DNA of 64,000 nucleotides from Roseiarcus sp049513815 (GTDB lineage Bacteria; Pseudomonadota; Alphaproteobacteria; Rhizobiales; Beijerinckiaceae): contig JBEKVR010000001.1 in NCBI GenBank assembly GCA_049513815.1, positions 1 to 64,000 on the forward strand. Reading direction: 5' to 3'. Position numbers and translations under genes: made by a program. This document shows, one piece after another, positions 1-7,222 of this stretch. Each line of letters starts with the position of its first letter. The first letter of the stretch is position 1. Below the pieces are notes generated by a model that ran no database searches, had not been told where the DNA came from, and saw nothing but the letters and a program-made list of their open reading frames with translations.

Positions 1-44
1 TTCGCCTTGAACGCCGCATCAAACTTCTTGCGTGACTTCGTCAT
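1..44 (-). CDS. IS3-family transposase OrfA, N-terminus only (partial)
   Basis: The minus strand reads MTKSRKKFDAAFKA from an ATG at 44, with GGAG seven bases upstream. This start is typical of the helix-turn-helix OrfA protein of IS3-family elements, which binds the terminal repeats and joins OrfB by frameshifting. Only 14 codons are inside the window, so the call rests on this short N-terminus together with the IS-like terminus just upstream. Confidence 0.55.
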   Translation of the reverse strand, partial: MTKSRKKFDAAFKA

Positions 45-120
45 TTCTCGCTCCATCGGTTGCGACAGAGCAGGACATTTCACACCTTAGCCAATGGTCC
101 TAAATCCGGGGGCCAGTTCA
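1..120. mobile_element. Terminal part of an IS3-family insertion sequence
   Basis: The window opens inside an insertion sequence. A transposase reading frame starts at 44 on the minus strand. Upstream of it, the minus strand from about 120 begins TGAACTGGCCCCCGGATTTAG, which looks like an IS3-type terminal inverted repeat followed by a short leader. The other end lies outside the window, so the exact boundary and any target duplication cannot be confirmed. Confidence 0.55.
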
Positions 121-323
121 CGCCGCCCGCTGCGCTCGCGATCCGGCTCAAGGTCGCCGGGAAATGTAAATGAGGGCCCGGATCGGTGATGTGAGTGTCA
201 ACCTCCGATGACCGGAAAGTGGTAAACAGGCGCAGTGGTAAAGAGGGCGCGGCGAAACGTCGGCCCGAAGGAGCTTTTGAGTCGCGCGACGCCGCCGCCG
301 CCCCTCGGCAGGAGGAGCGGAAA

Positions 324-1331
324 ATGACCAGAACGCAATTGCATAGTGCTCTGTTCGCGATTTCGACGATGGCGCTCGCCCTTGCAATGAACGGGGCTGC
401 GCAGGCGGCGGACCCGACGCCGAAGTGGTGCTCCGGCGTCAAGATCGTCGCCATCAACGGCGGCTGGAACAGCCCTGGCGACAGTTATTCCCAAGTCGTC
501 GCCAACGGCTTCCGCCAGGCGGAAGCCGATCTTGGCCCGACAGTGACGTACAATTTCTTGAACTGGGATCCGAACCTAGCTCTCACCAGCCTCAGGGACG
601 CGATCAAGGATAAGGCCGACGGCATCGTCTTTGTCGGCTTTGCGAACGAAGAGGCGACCCGTCCGCTGATCGACAAGGCCTTCGCCCAAGGGACGATTGT
701 GACCATGGCGACCCATCCGCTGCCGGAGGCGCAGAAGCAATATGTTTCGCAGGGCATGGGCTATGTCGGCGCGGAAACCCAGTCGGCCGGCTTCGCGCTT
801 GGCACCGAGACGGCCAGGCGAGCCGGGATTAAGGCGGGCGACAGCGTTTTCGTTTGGGGGTTCGCGCGATCGAGCCACACGCAGGGCGTGATCGCCGCAA
901 TGGACAAGGTCGGCGCCAAGGTCATCTTCAAGGAGGTTAATCCGGCGGTGATTTCCGGCTACGCGACGGCCTCCGAGCAACTCGCCGACGTCTTGCAGGC
1001 CGATCCAGGCGTGAAGGCGGTCGTGACCGAGCACTGGTACCTGACGTCGGTCGTCGGCACGAACGCCATGTTGACCAACCTCAACCCAGGGCAGGTGTAT
1101 TTCGCGGGCGTGGACGTCGACTTCCCCGAGTCGGTGCAGTCGATGAAAGATGGCTATCTGAACCTGGCGCAAGACCAGCAGCCGTACCTGCAGGGCTATC
1201 TGCCAATTCTCAACATCTGCCTGACCAAGAAATTCGGCTTCGCCGGCCTGAACGTCGACACGTCCGGCGCGTTCATCGATCCAACGAACGTCGACGCTGT
1301 CGCGCCGCTCGTCGAGAAGCAGATCCGCTGA
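324..1331 (+). CDS. Periplasmic sugar-binding protein (type 1 periplasmic binding fold)
   Basis: A 335-residue exported protein. The ATG at 324 is chosen over upstream frames because GGAGGAG sits at 311-317 and a clean signal peptide follows, ending AQA-A near residue 28. The mature part has the ribose/galactose-binding-protein layout: VKIVAINGGW at the first strand, an ADGIVFVG segment, GMGYVGAET in the hinge region and VYFAGVDVD near the C-terminus. Such proteins deliver a sugar or sugar-like ligand to an ABC importer. No permease or ATPase gene lies next to it; an IS end lies on one side and unrelated genes on the other, so it looks orphaned. The ligand cannot be told from sequence. Confidence 0.8.
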   Translation: MTRTQLHSALFAISTMALALAMNGAAQAADPTPKWCSGVKIVAINGGWNSPGDSYSQVVANGFRQAEADLGPTVTYNFLNWDPNLALTSLRDAIKDKADGIVFVGFANEEATRPLIDKAFAQGTIVTMATHPLPEAQKQYVSQGMGYVGAETQSAGFALGTETARRAGIKAGDSVFVWGFARSSHTQGVIAAMDKVGAKVIFKEVNPAVISGYATASEQLADVLQADPGVKAVVTEHWYLTSVVGTNAMLTNLNPGQVYFAGVDVDFPESVQSMKDGYLNLAQDQQPYLQGYLPILNICLTKKFGFAGLNVDTSGAFIDPTNVDAVAPLVEKQIR

Positions 1332-1595
1332 GCCTTCGGCGGCCGCTTCGTCCGACGCCACGACGGGCGAGGCCGCGCCGCGGTGGACGACGGCAAGGGG
1401 TCGAGAGCTGCTACGACGCTTCGCGGCAGCGAGCGTCTGCTTCGACATTTCGATCGCCCTAAGCGGCCAGTCCGCTCACGGCCAATCCCGGTCGTCGGGC
1501 GATGCGACTGCAGATGTCTCAGATGGTCGTTTGCGGCTATTGAGCGGCCGATCCGGCTGGCTGGCAAAGTGTCAGACTTTGACCACGAGAACGAC

Positions 1596-1618
1596 GCGCG
1601 GCCGGCAAGCGGCCGCGC
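1596..1618 (-). terminator. GC-rich hairpin downstream of the small lipoprotein gene
   Basis: GCGCGGCCG and CGGCCGCGC form a perfect 9-bp stem around a 5-base loop, 12 bases past the stop of the minus-strand lipoprotein gene. There is no T-run, so intrinsic termination is uncertain. The rest of 1332-1595 shows no convincing gene on either strand. Confidence 0.4.
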
Positions 1619-1629
1619 GCTGGGGCGGA

Positions 1630-1788
1630 TTAGTAGGTGCGGCCCGTCTCGAGCTGGGTCTTGGCGTCGAGCTTGTGCTTCGGCGGCGGCGGAGGCGGCT
1701 GCAACGGGGCGGGCGGGGGCGGCGCGGCGCAGGCGGCGATCGCCAGCGCGAGGGTCAGCGCGAGACAAGAACGAACAAACTTGGCCAT
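1630..1788 (-). CDS. Small proline-rich lipoprotein (52 aa)
   Basis: This short frame starts at an ATG at 1788 preceded by AGAGGAA, and ends TAC-TAA at 1630. The product begins with basic residues (MAKFVRS) and a hydrophobic stretch ending in the lipobox LAIAAC, so it should be lipidated on Cys-20 after signal peptidase II cleavage. The mature peptide is only 33 residues: a proline-rich spacer (AAPPPPAPLQPPPPPPKHK) and a short polar tail. It resembles the entericidin-like and other tiny envelope lipoproteins common in Rhizobiales, but no specific role can be assigned. A GC-rich hairpin follows it. Confidence 0.7.
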   Translation of the reverse strand: MAKFVRSCLALTLALAIAACAAPPPPAPLQPPPPPPKHKLDAKTQLETGRTY

Positions 1789-2137
1789 ATCGATTCCTCT
1801 GCAATGCAAACCGATTCCGCCCGTCGCGAAACCGGCGCGGGCATGCGGCGCAAAGGTGTCGCTTTTGCGTCGACCTCGATCTTGCGGCTTTCTGGCTTGG
1901 CGCCGACCGTGGCCGATTTCGCCATCAGCCGCGCCGCGGGGGTCGCCGCGTGTGGAGCAATCACAGAAACTTGCTGCGATTAGCTAATGTAGCGCCGCAG
2001 CACATTGCGGCAAACCTACTGACCACCCCGGCAGGACGCGCGCCTTTTGGCGCCTAGCGCTCTGAAATCGTTCGTGCGCCAAACGGATTTGTCGCTCCCT
2101 TCGCTGGCGACCGCTGGGCCGAAGCGGTCGCCTCACT
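1789..2137. other. Intergenic region, no gene seen
   Basis: About 350 bases between two minus-strand genes. It holds the ribosome-binding site and presumably the promoter of the small lipoprotein (towards 1789). I found no ORF with a plausible start and no clear repeat or RNA structure. Confidence 0.5.
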
Positions 2138-2989
2138 TCAGAGCGCGCCGACGCCCTGGTGTCCGCCTGTGAACGGCACGAAGGGCTGGATCTGGCCGTT
2201 GTAGATGTCGGAACGCACCGCGGTGATCGTGCCGTCGGCATTGGTCTTCTTGATCACCTTCAGCACGTGCTGCGCCCCGGGCGGGCCGACCGGGATCACC
2301 ATGATCCCGTCGGGCTTCATCTGCTGCAGCAGCGGCGGCGGAACGTGGTCGATGCCGCAGGTGACGATGATCTTGTCGAACGGCGCCTGTTCCGCCCAGC
2401 CGTAGTAGCCGTCGGCGTTCTTGGTCGTGATCGCCGCATATTCGGAATAGCCGCGCGCGATCAGCGAATCGTAGAGCGCGCGCGTGCGCTGGGCGAGCGG
2501 CGCGATGATCTCGATCGAGAAGACGTTAGGCGTGAGGTTCGACAAGACCGCGCTCTGATAGCCCGAGCCGGTGCCGATCTCGAGCACCTTGTCGCTGCGC
2601 TTGATCTCCAGCGTGTTGGTCATCCGGCAGACGCTGTGCGGGCCGGTGATGGTCACGCCGAAGCCGATGTTGAGGAAATGGCCCTCATAGGCGCGGGCGA
2701 GATTGTCGTGGGTGACGAACTCCTCGCGCGGCGTCATCAGATAGGCGCGCGTCGTCGGCGCCTCCCAAAGATCCTTGCCGGCGACCAGCTTGAGGTAGCG
2801 GTCGTAGCGCTGGCCGAGGAAATTCGCGTCTTCGCCGCGGTTCTTGACCATCCAGGCGACGAACGCCTCGCGGCTCGAAGTCGGCGGCGAGGCATCCCAA
2901 TCGTAGGGCGTGGGGACATTGGCGCGCGCCGCTTGCAGCGGCAGCGCCGCGGCCGCGACGCCCAGGACGAACCGACGCCGACTCAGCAT
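2138..2989 (-). CDS. Exported protein-L-isoaspartate O-methyltransferase-like protein
   Basis: A 283-residue protein. The start at 2989 has GGAG upstream and begins MLSRRRFVLG, a twin-arginine signal motif, followed by a hydrophobic stretch ending ARA-N. The catalytic domain has the PCMT SAM-binding motif VLEIGTGSGYQ at residues 135-145 and a later DKIIVTCGIDHVP segment. PCMT enzymes use SAM to methylate isoaspartyl residues in damaged proteins. Unlike the cytoplasmic Pcm, this one is predicted to be exported, probably by Tat, so the source of SAM in the periplasm is unclear and its true reaction may differ. It stands alone between the lipoprotein and a divergent rRNA methylase. Confidence 0.75.
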   Translation of the reverse strand: MLSRRRFVLGVAAAALPLQAARANVPTPYDWDASPPTSSREAFVAWMVKNRGEDANFLGQRYDRYLKLVAGKDLWEAPTTRAYLMTPREEFVTHDNLARAYEGHFLNIGFGVTITGPHSVCRMTNTLEIKRSDKVLEIGTGSGYQSAVLSNLTPNVFSIEIIAPLAQRTRALYDSLIARGYSEYAAITTKNADGYYGWAEQAPFDKIIVTCGIDHVPPPLLQQMKPDGIMVIPVGPPGAQHVLKVIKKTNADGTITAVRSDIYNGQIQPFVPFTGGHQGVGAL

Positions 2990-3103
2990 GAATGAACTCC
3001 GGCAGAATAAAGTCGGTGGCAACCTAACGCGCGGCTTCGCGTTTCCCAACCCGGATGTCTGCGGCTTTTTTGCTTCGCCGGGCCGCCCGCGCTACACGGA
3101 CGC

Positions 3104-4399
3104 ATGACCCCAGCCGCCCGCGTCGCCGCCGCCATCGAAGTGCTTGCCGACGTCGAGGCGCGCCGCCGACCGGCGGTCGACGCGCTCAAGGACTGGGGCC
3201 TGGCGCGCCGCTTCGCCGGCTCAGGCGACCGCGCCGCGATCGCCGGCCTGGTCTATGACGCGCTGCGGCGCAAGAGTTCGTCGGCCTGGCTGATGGGCGA
3301 TTCGAGCCCGCGCGGCGTCGCCATCGGCGCGCTCAAGCAGCTGCGCGACCTCGACGAAGCGGGAATTTCGGCGCTGTTCAGCGGCGAGGGCCACGCGCCG
3401 ACGCCGCTGACCGAGGCCGAGCGCGAGCGGCTGCGCTCCGGCGACCTCGCCGGGGCGCCCGAGCCTGTGCGCGGCGATTATCCCGAATGGCTCGCCGCCG
3501 CCTTCGCCGAGAGCTGCGGCGACGACGCGGTGGCGGAGGGCAGGGCGCTGGCGAGCCGCGCGCCGGTCGATTTGCGGGTCAACACGCTCAAAGGCGGCCG
3601 CGACCGGGCTTTGGCCGCGCTCGCCCATCTCGAAGCGCAACCGACGCCGCTGTCGCCGGTCGGCTTACGCGTCGCCGTGCGCGTCGACGGCCGCGGCCCG
3701 GCGCTGTCGGCTGAGCCCGCTTACGTCAAAGGGGCCGTCGAGGTGCAGGACGAGGGCTCGCAGCTCGCCTCGCTGCTCAGCGGCGCCAAGCCGGACATGC
3801 AGGTGCTCGATCTCTGCGCCGGCGGCGGCGGCAAGACGCTGGCGCTGGCGGCGATGATGGAGAACCACGGCCAGATCTACGCCACCGACGACGACGGGCG
3901 GCGGCTGACGCCGATCTTCGATCGCCTGGCGCGCGCCGGCGCCCGCAATGTCCAGGTGCGCGCGCCGCGCGGCGCGCGCGACATCCTGTCCGACCTCGCC
4001 GGGCGCTGCGACGTCGTGTTGATTGACGCGCCTTGCACCGGCTCCGGCGCCTGGCGGCGCAACCCCGACGCGAAATGGCGCGTGCGCCCCGGCGCGCTGG
4101 AGCAACGGATCAAGGACCAGAACGAAACCCTTGAACGCGCAGCCGGATACGTGAAGCCCGGCGGCCATCTGGTCTATGTCACCTGCTCGCTGCTGAAGGC
4201 TGAGAACGAGGATCGCGTCGCCGCCTTCCTCGCCGCCCATGACGCGTTCCTGCCGCTCGAGGCGGCGCATTGGGCCTCGGCCTGCGGCCTGCCGGCGCTG
4301 GCGGCGCAGGCGTCTTCGCTCGGCGTCGGCTTCCGCTTCAGCCCCTTGCGCACCGCGACCGACGGGTTTTATGTCGCGCCGCTGACCCGCTCGGCGTAA
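3104..4399 (+). CDS. RsmB/NOP2-family RNA (cytosine-5) methyltransferase
   Basis: A 431-residue SAM-dependent RNA m5C methyltransferase. The N-terminal 130 residues form the NusB-like RNA-binding part; the Rossmann domain carries VLDLCAGGGGKT (residues 234-245), the general acid/base cysteine motif DAPCTGSG (309-316) and the catalytic nucleophile in TCSLL (Cys-361). These are the two active-site cysteines of the Fmu/RsmB family, which methylates C967 of 16S rRNA in E. coli. The exact target here is inferred. The gene is divergent from the exported methyltransferase and is followed at 31 bases by the GlsB-type gene. Confidence 0.88.
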   Translation: MTPAARVAAAIEVLADVEARRRPAVDALKDWGLARRFAGSGDRAAIAGLVYDALRRKSSSAWLMGDSSPRGVAIGALKQLRDLDEAGISALFSGEGHAPTPLTEAERERLRSGDLAGAPEPVRGDYPEWLAAAFAESCGDDAVAEGRALASRAPVDLRVNTLKGGRDRALAALAHLEAQPTPLSPVGLRVAVRVDGRGPALSAEPAYVKGAVEVQDEGSQLASLLSGAKPDMQVLDLCAGGGGKTLALAAMMENHGQIYATDDDGRRLTPIFDRLARAGARNVQVRAPRGARDILSDLAGRCDVVLIDAPCTGSGAWRRNPDAKWRVRPGALEQRIKDQNETLERAAGYVKPGGHLVYVTCSLLKAENEDRVAAFLAAHDAFLPLEAAHWASACGLPALAAQASSLGVGFRFSPLRTATDGFYVAPLTRSA

Positions 4400-4430
4400 G
4401 GCGTCGCCGCGCGAGACGAAGGAGAACGAG

Positions 4431-4709
4431 ATGCACGGCTCGCTGGGGGTCCTGAGCACGCAATATGGCGGATTTCTTGCGCTGATCGTCATCGGCGGCC
4501 TCGCCGGCTGGATCGCCGGCAAGATCATCGGCATCCGTCACGGCGTTCTCACCAACATCATCGTCGGCGTCGCCGGCGCGTGGATCGGCTCCGAGCTCGC
4601 CGACCTCGCCCATGTCACGGTGCATGGCACGATCGAGCATTTCGTCGCCGCCCTGGTCGGCTCGGCGGCGCTTCTCTATATCTGGCAAATGATCAACAAG
4701 CGCGGCTGA
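4431..4709 (+). CDS. GlsB/YeaQ/YmgE-family stress membrane protein
   Basis: A 92-residue protein with three hydrophobic segments rich in glycine, matching the transglycosylase-associated (Tag/GlsB) family: GGFLALIVIGGLAGWIAGKI, then GVLTNIIVGVAGAWIGSEL, then a C-terminal helix ending LLYIWQMINKRG. The family is linked to general stress, but no enzymatic role is proven. An AAGGAG ribosome site precedes the ATG at 4431. A hairpin follows the stop directly, so it may be transcribed apart from lipA. Confidence 0.8.
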   Translation: MHGSLGVLSTQYGGFLALIVIGGLAGWIAGKIIGIRHGVLTNIIVGVAGAWIGSELADLAHVTVHGTIEHFVAALVGSAALLYIWQMINKRG

Positions 4710-4730
4710 GCGGTCCGGCAGACGGACCGC
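4710..4730 (+). terminator. Hairpin between the glsB-like gene and lipA
   Basis: GCGGTCCG and CGGACCGC form a perfect 8-bp stem with a 5-base loop, starting on the base after the glsB-like stop. No T-run follows, so it may act as an attenuator or RNA-stabilising stem rather than a full terminator. Confidence 0.45.
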
Positions 4731-4746
4731 CGCCGTAGGAGCTTCC

Positions 4747-5718
4747 ATGACCGTCCTCATCGATAGCGCCTCGCGTCCGGAGCGGCCGCGCCATCCGGAA
4801 AAGGCGCATCGGCCCGACCAGCCCTCGGCCAAAAAGCCCGCGTGGATCCGCGTCCGCGCGCCCGGATCGACGCCGGGCTTCGCCGCGACCAACCGCATCG
4901 TACGCGAACACAAGCTCGCGACCGTCTGCGAGGAGGCGAGCTGCCCCAACATCGGCGAGTGCTGGGAAAAGAAGCACGCGACCTTCCTCATCATGGGCGA
5001 GACCTGCACGCGCGCCTGCGCCTTCTGCAACGTGCGCACGGGGCTGCCGGACGCGCTCGACGACGCCGAGCCGGCGCGCGTCGCCGACGCCGTCGCCAAG
5101 CTCGGCCTGTCCCATGTCGTGGTGACCTCGGTCGACCGCGACGACCTCGCCGACGGCGGCGCCGAGCATTTCGCCCGCGTCATCGCCGCGATCCGCATCG
5201 CTTCGCCGCCGACGACGATCGAAGTGCTGACGCCCGATTTCCTGCGCAAGGACGGCGCGCTCGAAGTCGTGGTCGCCGCCAGGCCCGACGTCTTCAATCA
5301 CAATCTCGAGACGGTTCCGTCGAAATATCTCACCGTCAGGCCGGGCGCGCGCTACTTCCATTCGCTGCGGCTGCTGCAGCAGGCCAAGGAGCTCGACCCG
5401 ACGATGTTCACCAAGTCGGGGATCATGGTCGGGCTCGGCGAGGCGCGCAACGAAGTGTTGCAGGTGATGGACGACCTGCGCAGCGCCGACGTCGACTTCC
5501 TCACCATCGGCCAGTACCTGCAGCCGACGCCGAAACACCATCCGGTCGTGCGCTTCGTCGAGCCCGACGAATTCGCCTCCTATGCGACGGTCGGCGTCGC
5601 CAAGGGCTTCCTGCTGGTCTCCTCGACGCCGCTGACCCGCTCCTCGCACCACGCCGGCGATGATTTCGCCCGCCTGAGGGCGGCGCGGCTCGCGCAGGCC
5701 GGCGCGACGGCGATCTGA
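4747..5718 (+). CDS. lipA: Lipoyl synthase
   Basis: A 323-residue radical-SAM enzyme that inserts two sulfur atoms into octanoyl chains on the E2 subunits of pyruvate and 2-oxoglutarate dehydrogenases and on GcvH. The auxiliary [4Fe-4S] cluster that donates sulfur is bound by Cys-61, Cys-66 and Cys-72 (CEEASCPNIGEC). The radical-SAM cluster is bound by Cys-87, Cys-91 and Cys-94 (CTRACAFC). The C-terminal RSSHHAGD motif supplies the serine ligand seen in LipA structures. Length and motif order are normal. lipB is not in the window. Confidence 0.96.
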   Translation: MTVLIDSASRPERPRHPEKAHRPDQPSAKKPAWIRVRAPGSTPGFAATNRIVREHKLATVCEEASCPNIGECWEKKHATFLIMGETCTRACAFCNVRTGLPDALDDAEPARVADAVAKLGLSHVVVTSVDRDDLADGGAEHFARVIAAIRIASPPTTIEVLTPDFLRKDGALEVVVAARPDVFNHNLETVPSKYLTVRPGARYFHSLRLLQQAKELDPTMFTKSGIMVGLGEARNEVLQVMDDLRSADVDFLTIGQYLQPTPKHHPVVRFVEPDEFASYATVGVAKGFLLVSSTPLTRSSHHAGDDFARLRAARLAQAGATAI

Positions 5719-5766
5719 CTCGCGCCGACGGGCGGACCGGCGCGGGTGTGCGTCCGGCCGGTTCTA

Positions 5767-5795
5767 TTGACCGTGTCGGACCAAGGCTGTAGGCA
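5767..5795 (+). promoter_or_regulatory. Candidate promoter of tRNA-Lys
   Basis: TTGACC at 5767-5772 is followed after 17 bases by TAGGCA at 5790-5795, ending 23 bases before the mature tRNA 5' end. The -35 box is good and the -10 box is weak. Position fits a tRNA promoter, but this is inferred from pattern alone. Confidence 0.4.
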
Positions 5796-5818
5796 CAAGC
5801 CGCCCGCGCAAGCGCGGC

Positions 5819-5894
5819 GAGCGCGTAGCTCAATCGGTAGAGCATCTGACTTTTAATCAGGGGGTCGTGGGTTCGAGTCCCACCGCGCTCACCA
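5819..5894 (+). tRNA. tRNA-Lys (anticodon UUU)
   Basis: A complete 76-base tRNA including encoded CCA. GAGCGCG pairs with CGCGCTC in the 7-bp acceptor stem, the anticodon stem CTGAC/..ATCAG surrounds CTTTTAA with anticodon TTT, and the T arm GTGGG-TTCGAGT-CCCAC is intact. Its 3' half is the integration site of the mobile element that follows. The element restores the same sequence at this end, so the tRNA stays functional. Confidence 0.97.
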
Positions 5895-5895
5895 C
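5849..5895 (+). repeat. attL core, 47-bp repeat inside tRNA-Lys
   Basis: From the anticodon stem of tRNA-Lys through the encoded CCA plus one base. It is identical over 47 bases to 22056-22102; flanks differ on both sides (G versus C before, TTATAA versus AATCCT after). Confidence 0.95.
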
Positions 5896-5954
5896 TTATA
5901 AATCAAAGGCTTACGGCAGTTACCGAGCTGCCAGAAATTGCCTCAAACCAGTCT

Positions 5955-5973
5955 GCGGGCCCTCTCCGGGCCC
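5955..5973 (+). repeat. GC-rich 19-bp repeat near the left end of the element
   Basis: GCGGGCCCTCTCCGGGCCC occurs here, 59 bases inside the left core, and again at 21897-21915 near the right end in the same orientation. An inverted, slightly diverged copy lies at 17159-17178. It pairs two GGGCCC boxes around TCTCC. It may be an integrase or excisionase arm site. Confidence 0.6.
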
Positions 5974-6042
5974 TCCGGGAAGTCGGTCTCTGTCTGCGAC
6001 GATATGTCGCAGGCTGTCACCACTGAAAGGCCTTGGACCGCG

Positions 6043-6279
6043 TCATTCCCGCTCTGGCGGTTCGTAGCCTCGCCCCAACGCCGCGGCGCCGACAGTCGGC
6101 GGCTTCCTCATGATGACGAACCCGGCTTCCTCGAGATGCGCGGCCACTCGTTCAGCGGCGATCGTCGCCATGATGTCGCCGGCTGTGCGGATGCGCTTGC
6201 GACCGCGGAACTGCAACGCGAAGGCGCAGGCCTCCGAATATTTGACCTTTAAAGGCGCGAGAGGTAAAGTATAGTCCAA
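6043..6279 (-). CDS. Hypothetical protein at the left edge of the element (78 aa)
   Basis: The frame begins at a TTG at 6279 (LDYTLPLAPLK) and reads a plausible soluble protein with the segment SEACAFALQFRGRKRIRTAGDI followed by MATIAAERVAAHLEEAGFVIMRKPP, an amphipathic helix and strand. Spacing to a ribosome site is poor for the TTG; an internal ATG at codon 37 is a possible alternative start. It is oriented like the other element genes. No family recognised. It could be a real last gene of the phage operon or a chance frame. Confidence 0.35.
   Translation of the reverse strand: MDYTLPLAPLKVKYSEACAFALQFRGRKRIRTAGDIMATIAAERVAAHLEEAGFVIMRKPPTVGAAALGRGYEPPERE
6242..6270 (+). promoter_or_regulatory. 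Candidate promoter for the plus-strand gene at 6298
   Basis: TTGACC (6242-6247), 17-base spacer, TAAAGT (6265-6270). It lies 27 bases upstream of the GTG start of the only gene in the element that reads rightwards. Pattern-based inference. Confidence 0.4.
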
Positions 6280-6297
6280 CTCTCACAGATCGCGCCT

Positions 6298-6522
6298 GTG
6301 ACGTTTAACCTAGGGTTACATAAATTGGACTTCACCGTTGACGAATTACGGCTTCTGTCTGAGCTTGCTAAGGGTGAGCGGACTATAAGCGGGAACAGGG
6401 ACCGCTCGGGCATGAAGCGCCTGGTGGCCGGCGTCTACGTAACGGAGACGAGTGCAGGCCCGTCCACGACGATCTACGCGCTGACCCCCAAGGGCAGGGA
6501 AGTGTTGAAGTCGGCCAAGTAG
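6298..6522 (+). CDS. Small winged-helix-like protein (74 aa), the only rightward gene in the element
   Basis: Starts at a GTG (6298) without a clear Shine-Dalgarno site. The product LDFTVDELRLLSELAKG..RTISGN..GMKRLVAGVYVTETSAG..TIYALTPKGREVLKSAK has the helix-helix-wing pattern and the LTPKGREVL ending of small winged-helix DNA-binding proteins. Its direction is opposite to the rest of the element and its last 49 bases overlap the 3' end of the truncated rha gene. A role as a lysogeny or copy-control regulator is possible but inferred. Confidence 0.5.
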   Translation: MTFNLGLHKLDFTVDELRLLSELAKGERTISGNRDRSGMKRLVAGVYVTETSAGPSTTIYALTPKGREVLKSAK

Positions 6523-6782
6523 CCCGAGACGAGGATCAGCGTCTCGCGCTTGGGGAGCGAGAAGGCCCGGATCGTCTTGCCGGACCCGTCCTTGACGCTG
6601 CGCTCAAAACTGAGCGCAGGTTGATCGAGGGCCGCGAGCATGCCGTCGATGTCACGCAGCACGTTGTTGTGCCGCTTGCCCGTCAGCCCGGCGATTTCGA
6701 GCGACGACATGGTCAGCGGGACGGCGGCGCGAGCGTTCACGTCGGCGGGGCGCTTCTCGCCTTTAGGGCCGTTGGGCATCAT
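6474..6782 (-). CDS. Rha-family phage regulator, truncated after the N-terminal domain
   Basis: Starts at an ATG at 6782 with AGAGAGAAG upstream. VPLTMSSLEIAGLTGKRHNN and the SLPKRETLILVSGY block are diagnostic of the Rha (pRha) domain, found in phage proteins that interfere with host growth and control lysis. In family members the protein goes on for many residues after LVSGY. Here it switches to LADFNTSLPLGVSA and stops. The new tail is read from the antisense of the gene at 6298-6522, so a recombination joint lies near 6526-6530. The product is about 102 residues and is probably impaired. Confidence 0.7.
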   Translation of the reverse strand: MMPNGPKGEKRPADVNARAAVPLTMSSLEIAGLTGKRHNNVLRDIDGMLAALDQPALSFERSVKDGSGKTIRAFSLPKRETLILVSGYLADFNTSLPLGVSA

Positions 6783-7152
6783 CTTCTCTCTGCTCATGAG
6801 GAAGGGTCGGCTCGATAATTCCGCCTGTCCAGGCCCGCATGTGATCTTGCCCACGCCAGGCGTTGCCTCTTCCCTCATGGCGCGCCCTGAATTCAAAAAC
6901 CACCCTATCCTCGATCGCCGCCTCTTCGACTTGCACCTTCTCCACGCGAAGGCACACTCCCCCAAAAACTGACGTCTCAGCTTTGGTGAGGTGAAAATAG
7001 ACCCAGCCGCCCTCTGGGGCGCGCGCGAGGAGGAGGTTCGCTTCACCCTCCGTGAAGGGCCACGCTTCCGACCTATATAGCCCATCACCAATTTGCGTCA
7101 TTCCCTTTAGGCCAATGCCCTCAGGGTCGCATTTGATATGAATGGCCCACAT
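6763..7152 (-). CDS. Hypothetical phage protein (129 aa)
   Basis: A clean frame with GGGAG eight bases before the ATG at 7152. The protein starts MWAIHIKCDPEGIGLKGM and has a compact alpha/beta pattern including GEANLLLARAPEGGWVYFHL. It is acidic and lacks signal or membrane segments. It overlaps the rha start by 20 bases, so the two are probably translated together. No family assigned. Confidence 0.6.
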   Translation of the reverse strand: MWAIHIKCDPEGIGLKGMTQIGDGLYRSEAWPFTEGEANLLLARAPEGGWVYFHLTKAETSVFGGVCLRVEKVQVEEAAIEDRVVFEFRARHEGRGNAWRGQDHMRAWTGGIIEPTLPHEQREDDAQRP

Positions 7153-7222
7153 CGAAAACTCCCGTGGTTAACGGGAAGCATACCATTGGGCGTAGGCGGG
7201 ATGCGAGCCTGTCAACGGCCTC

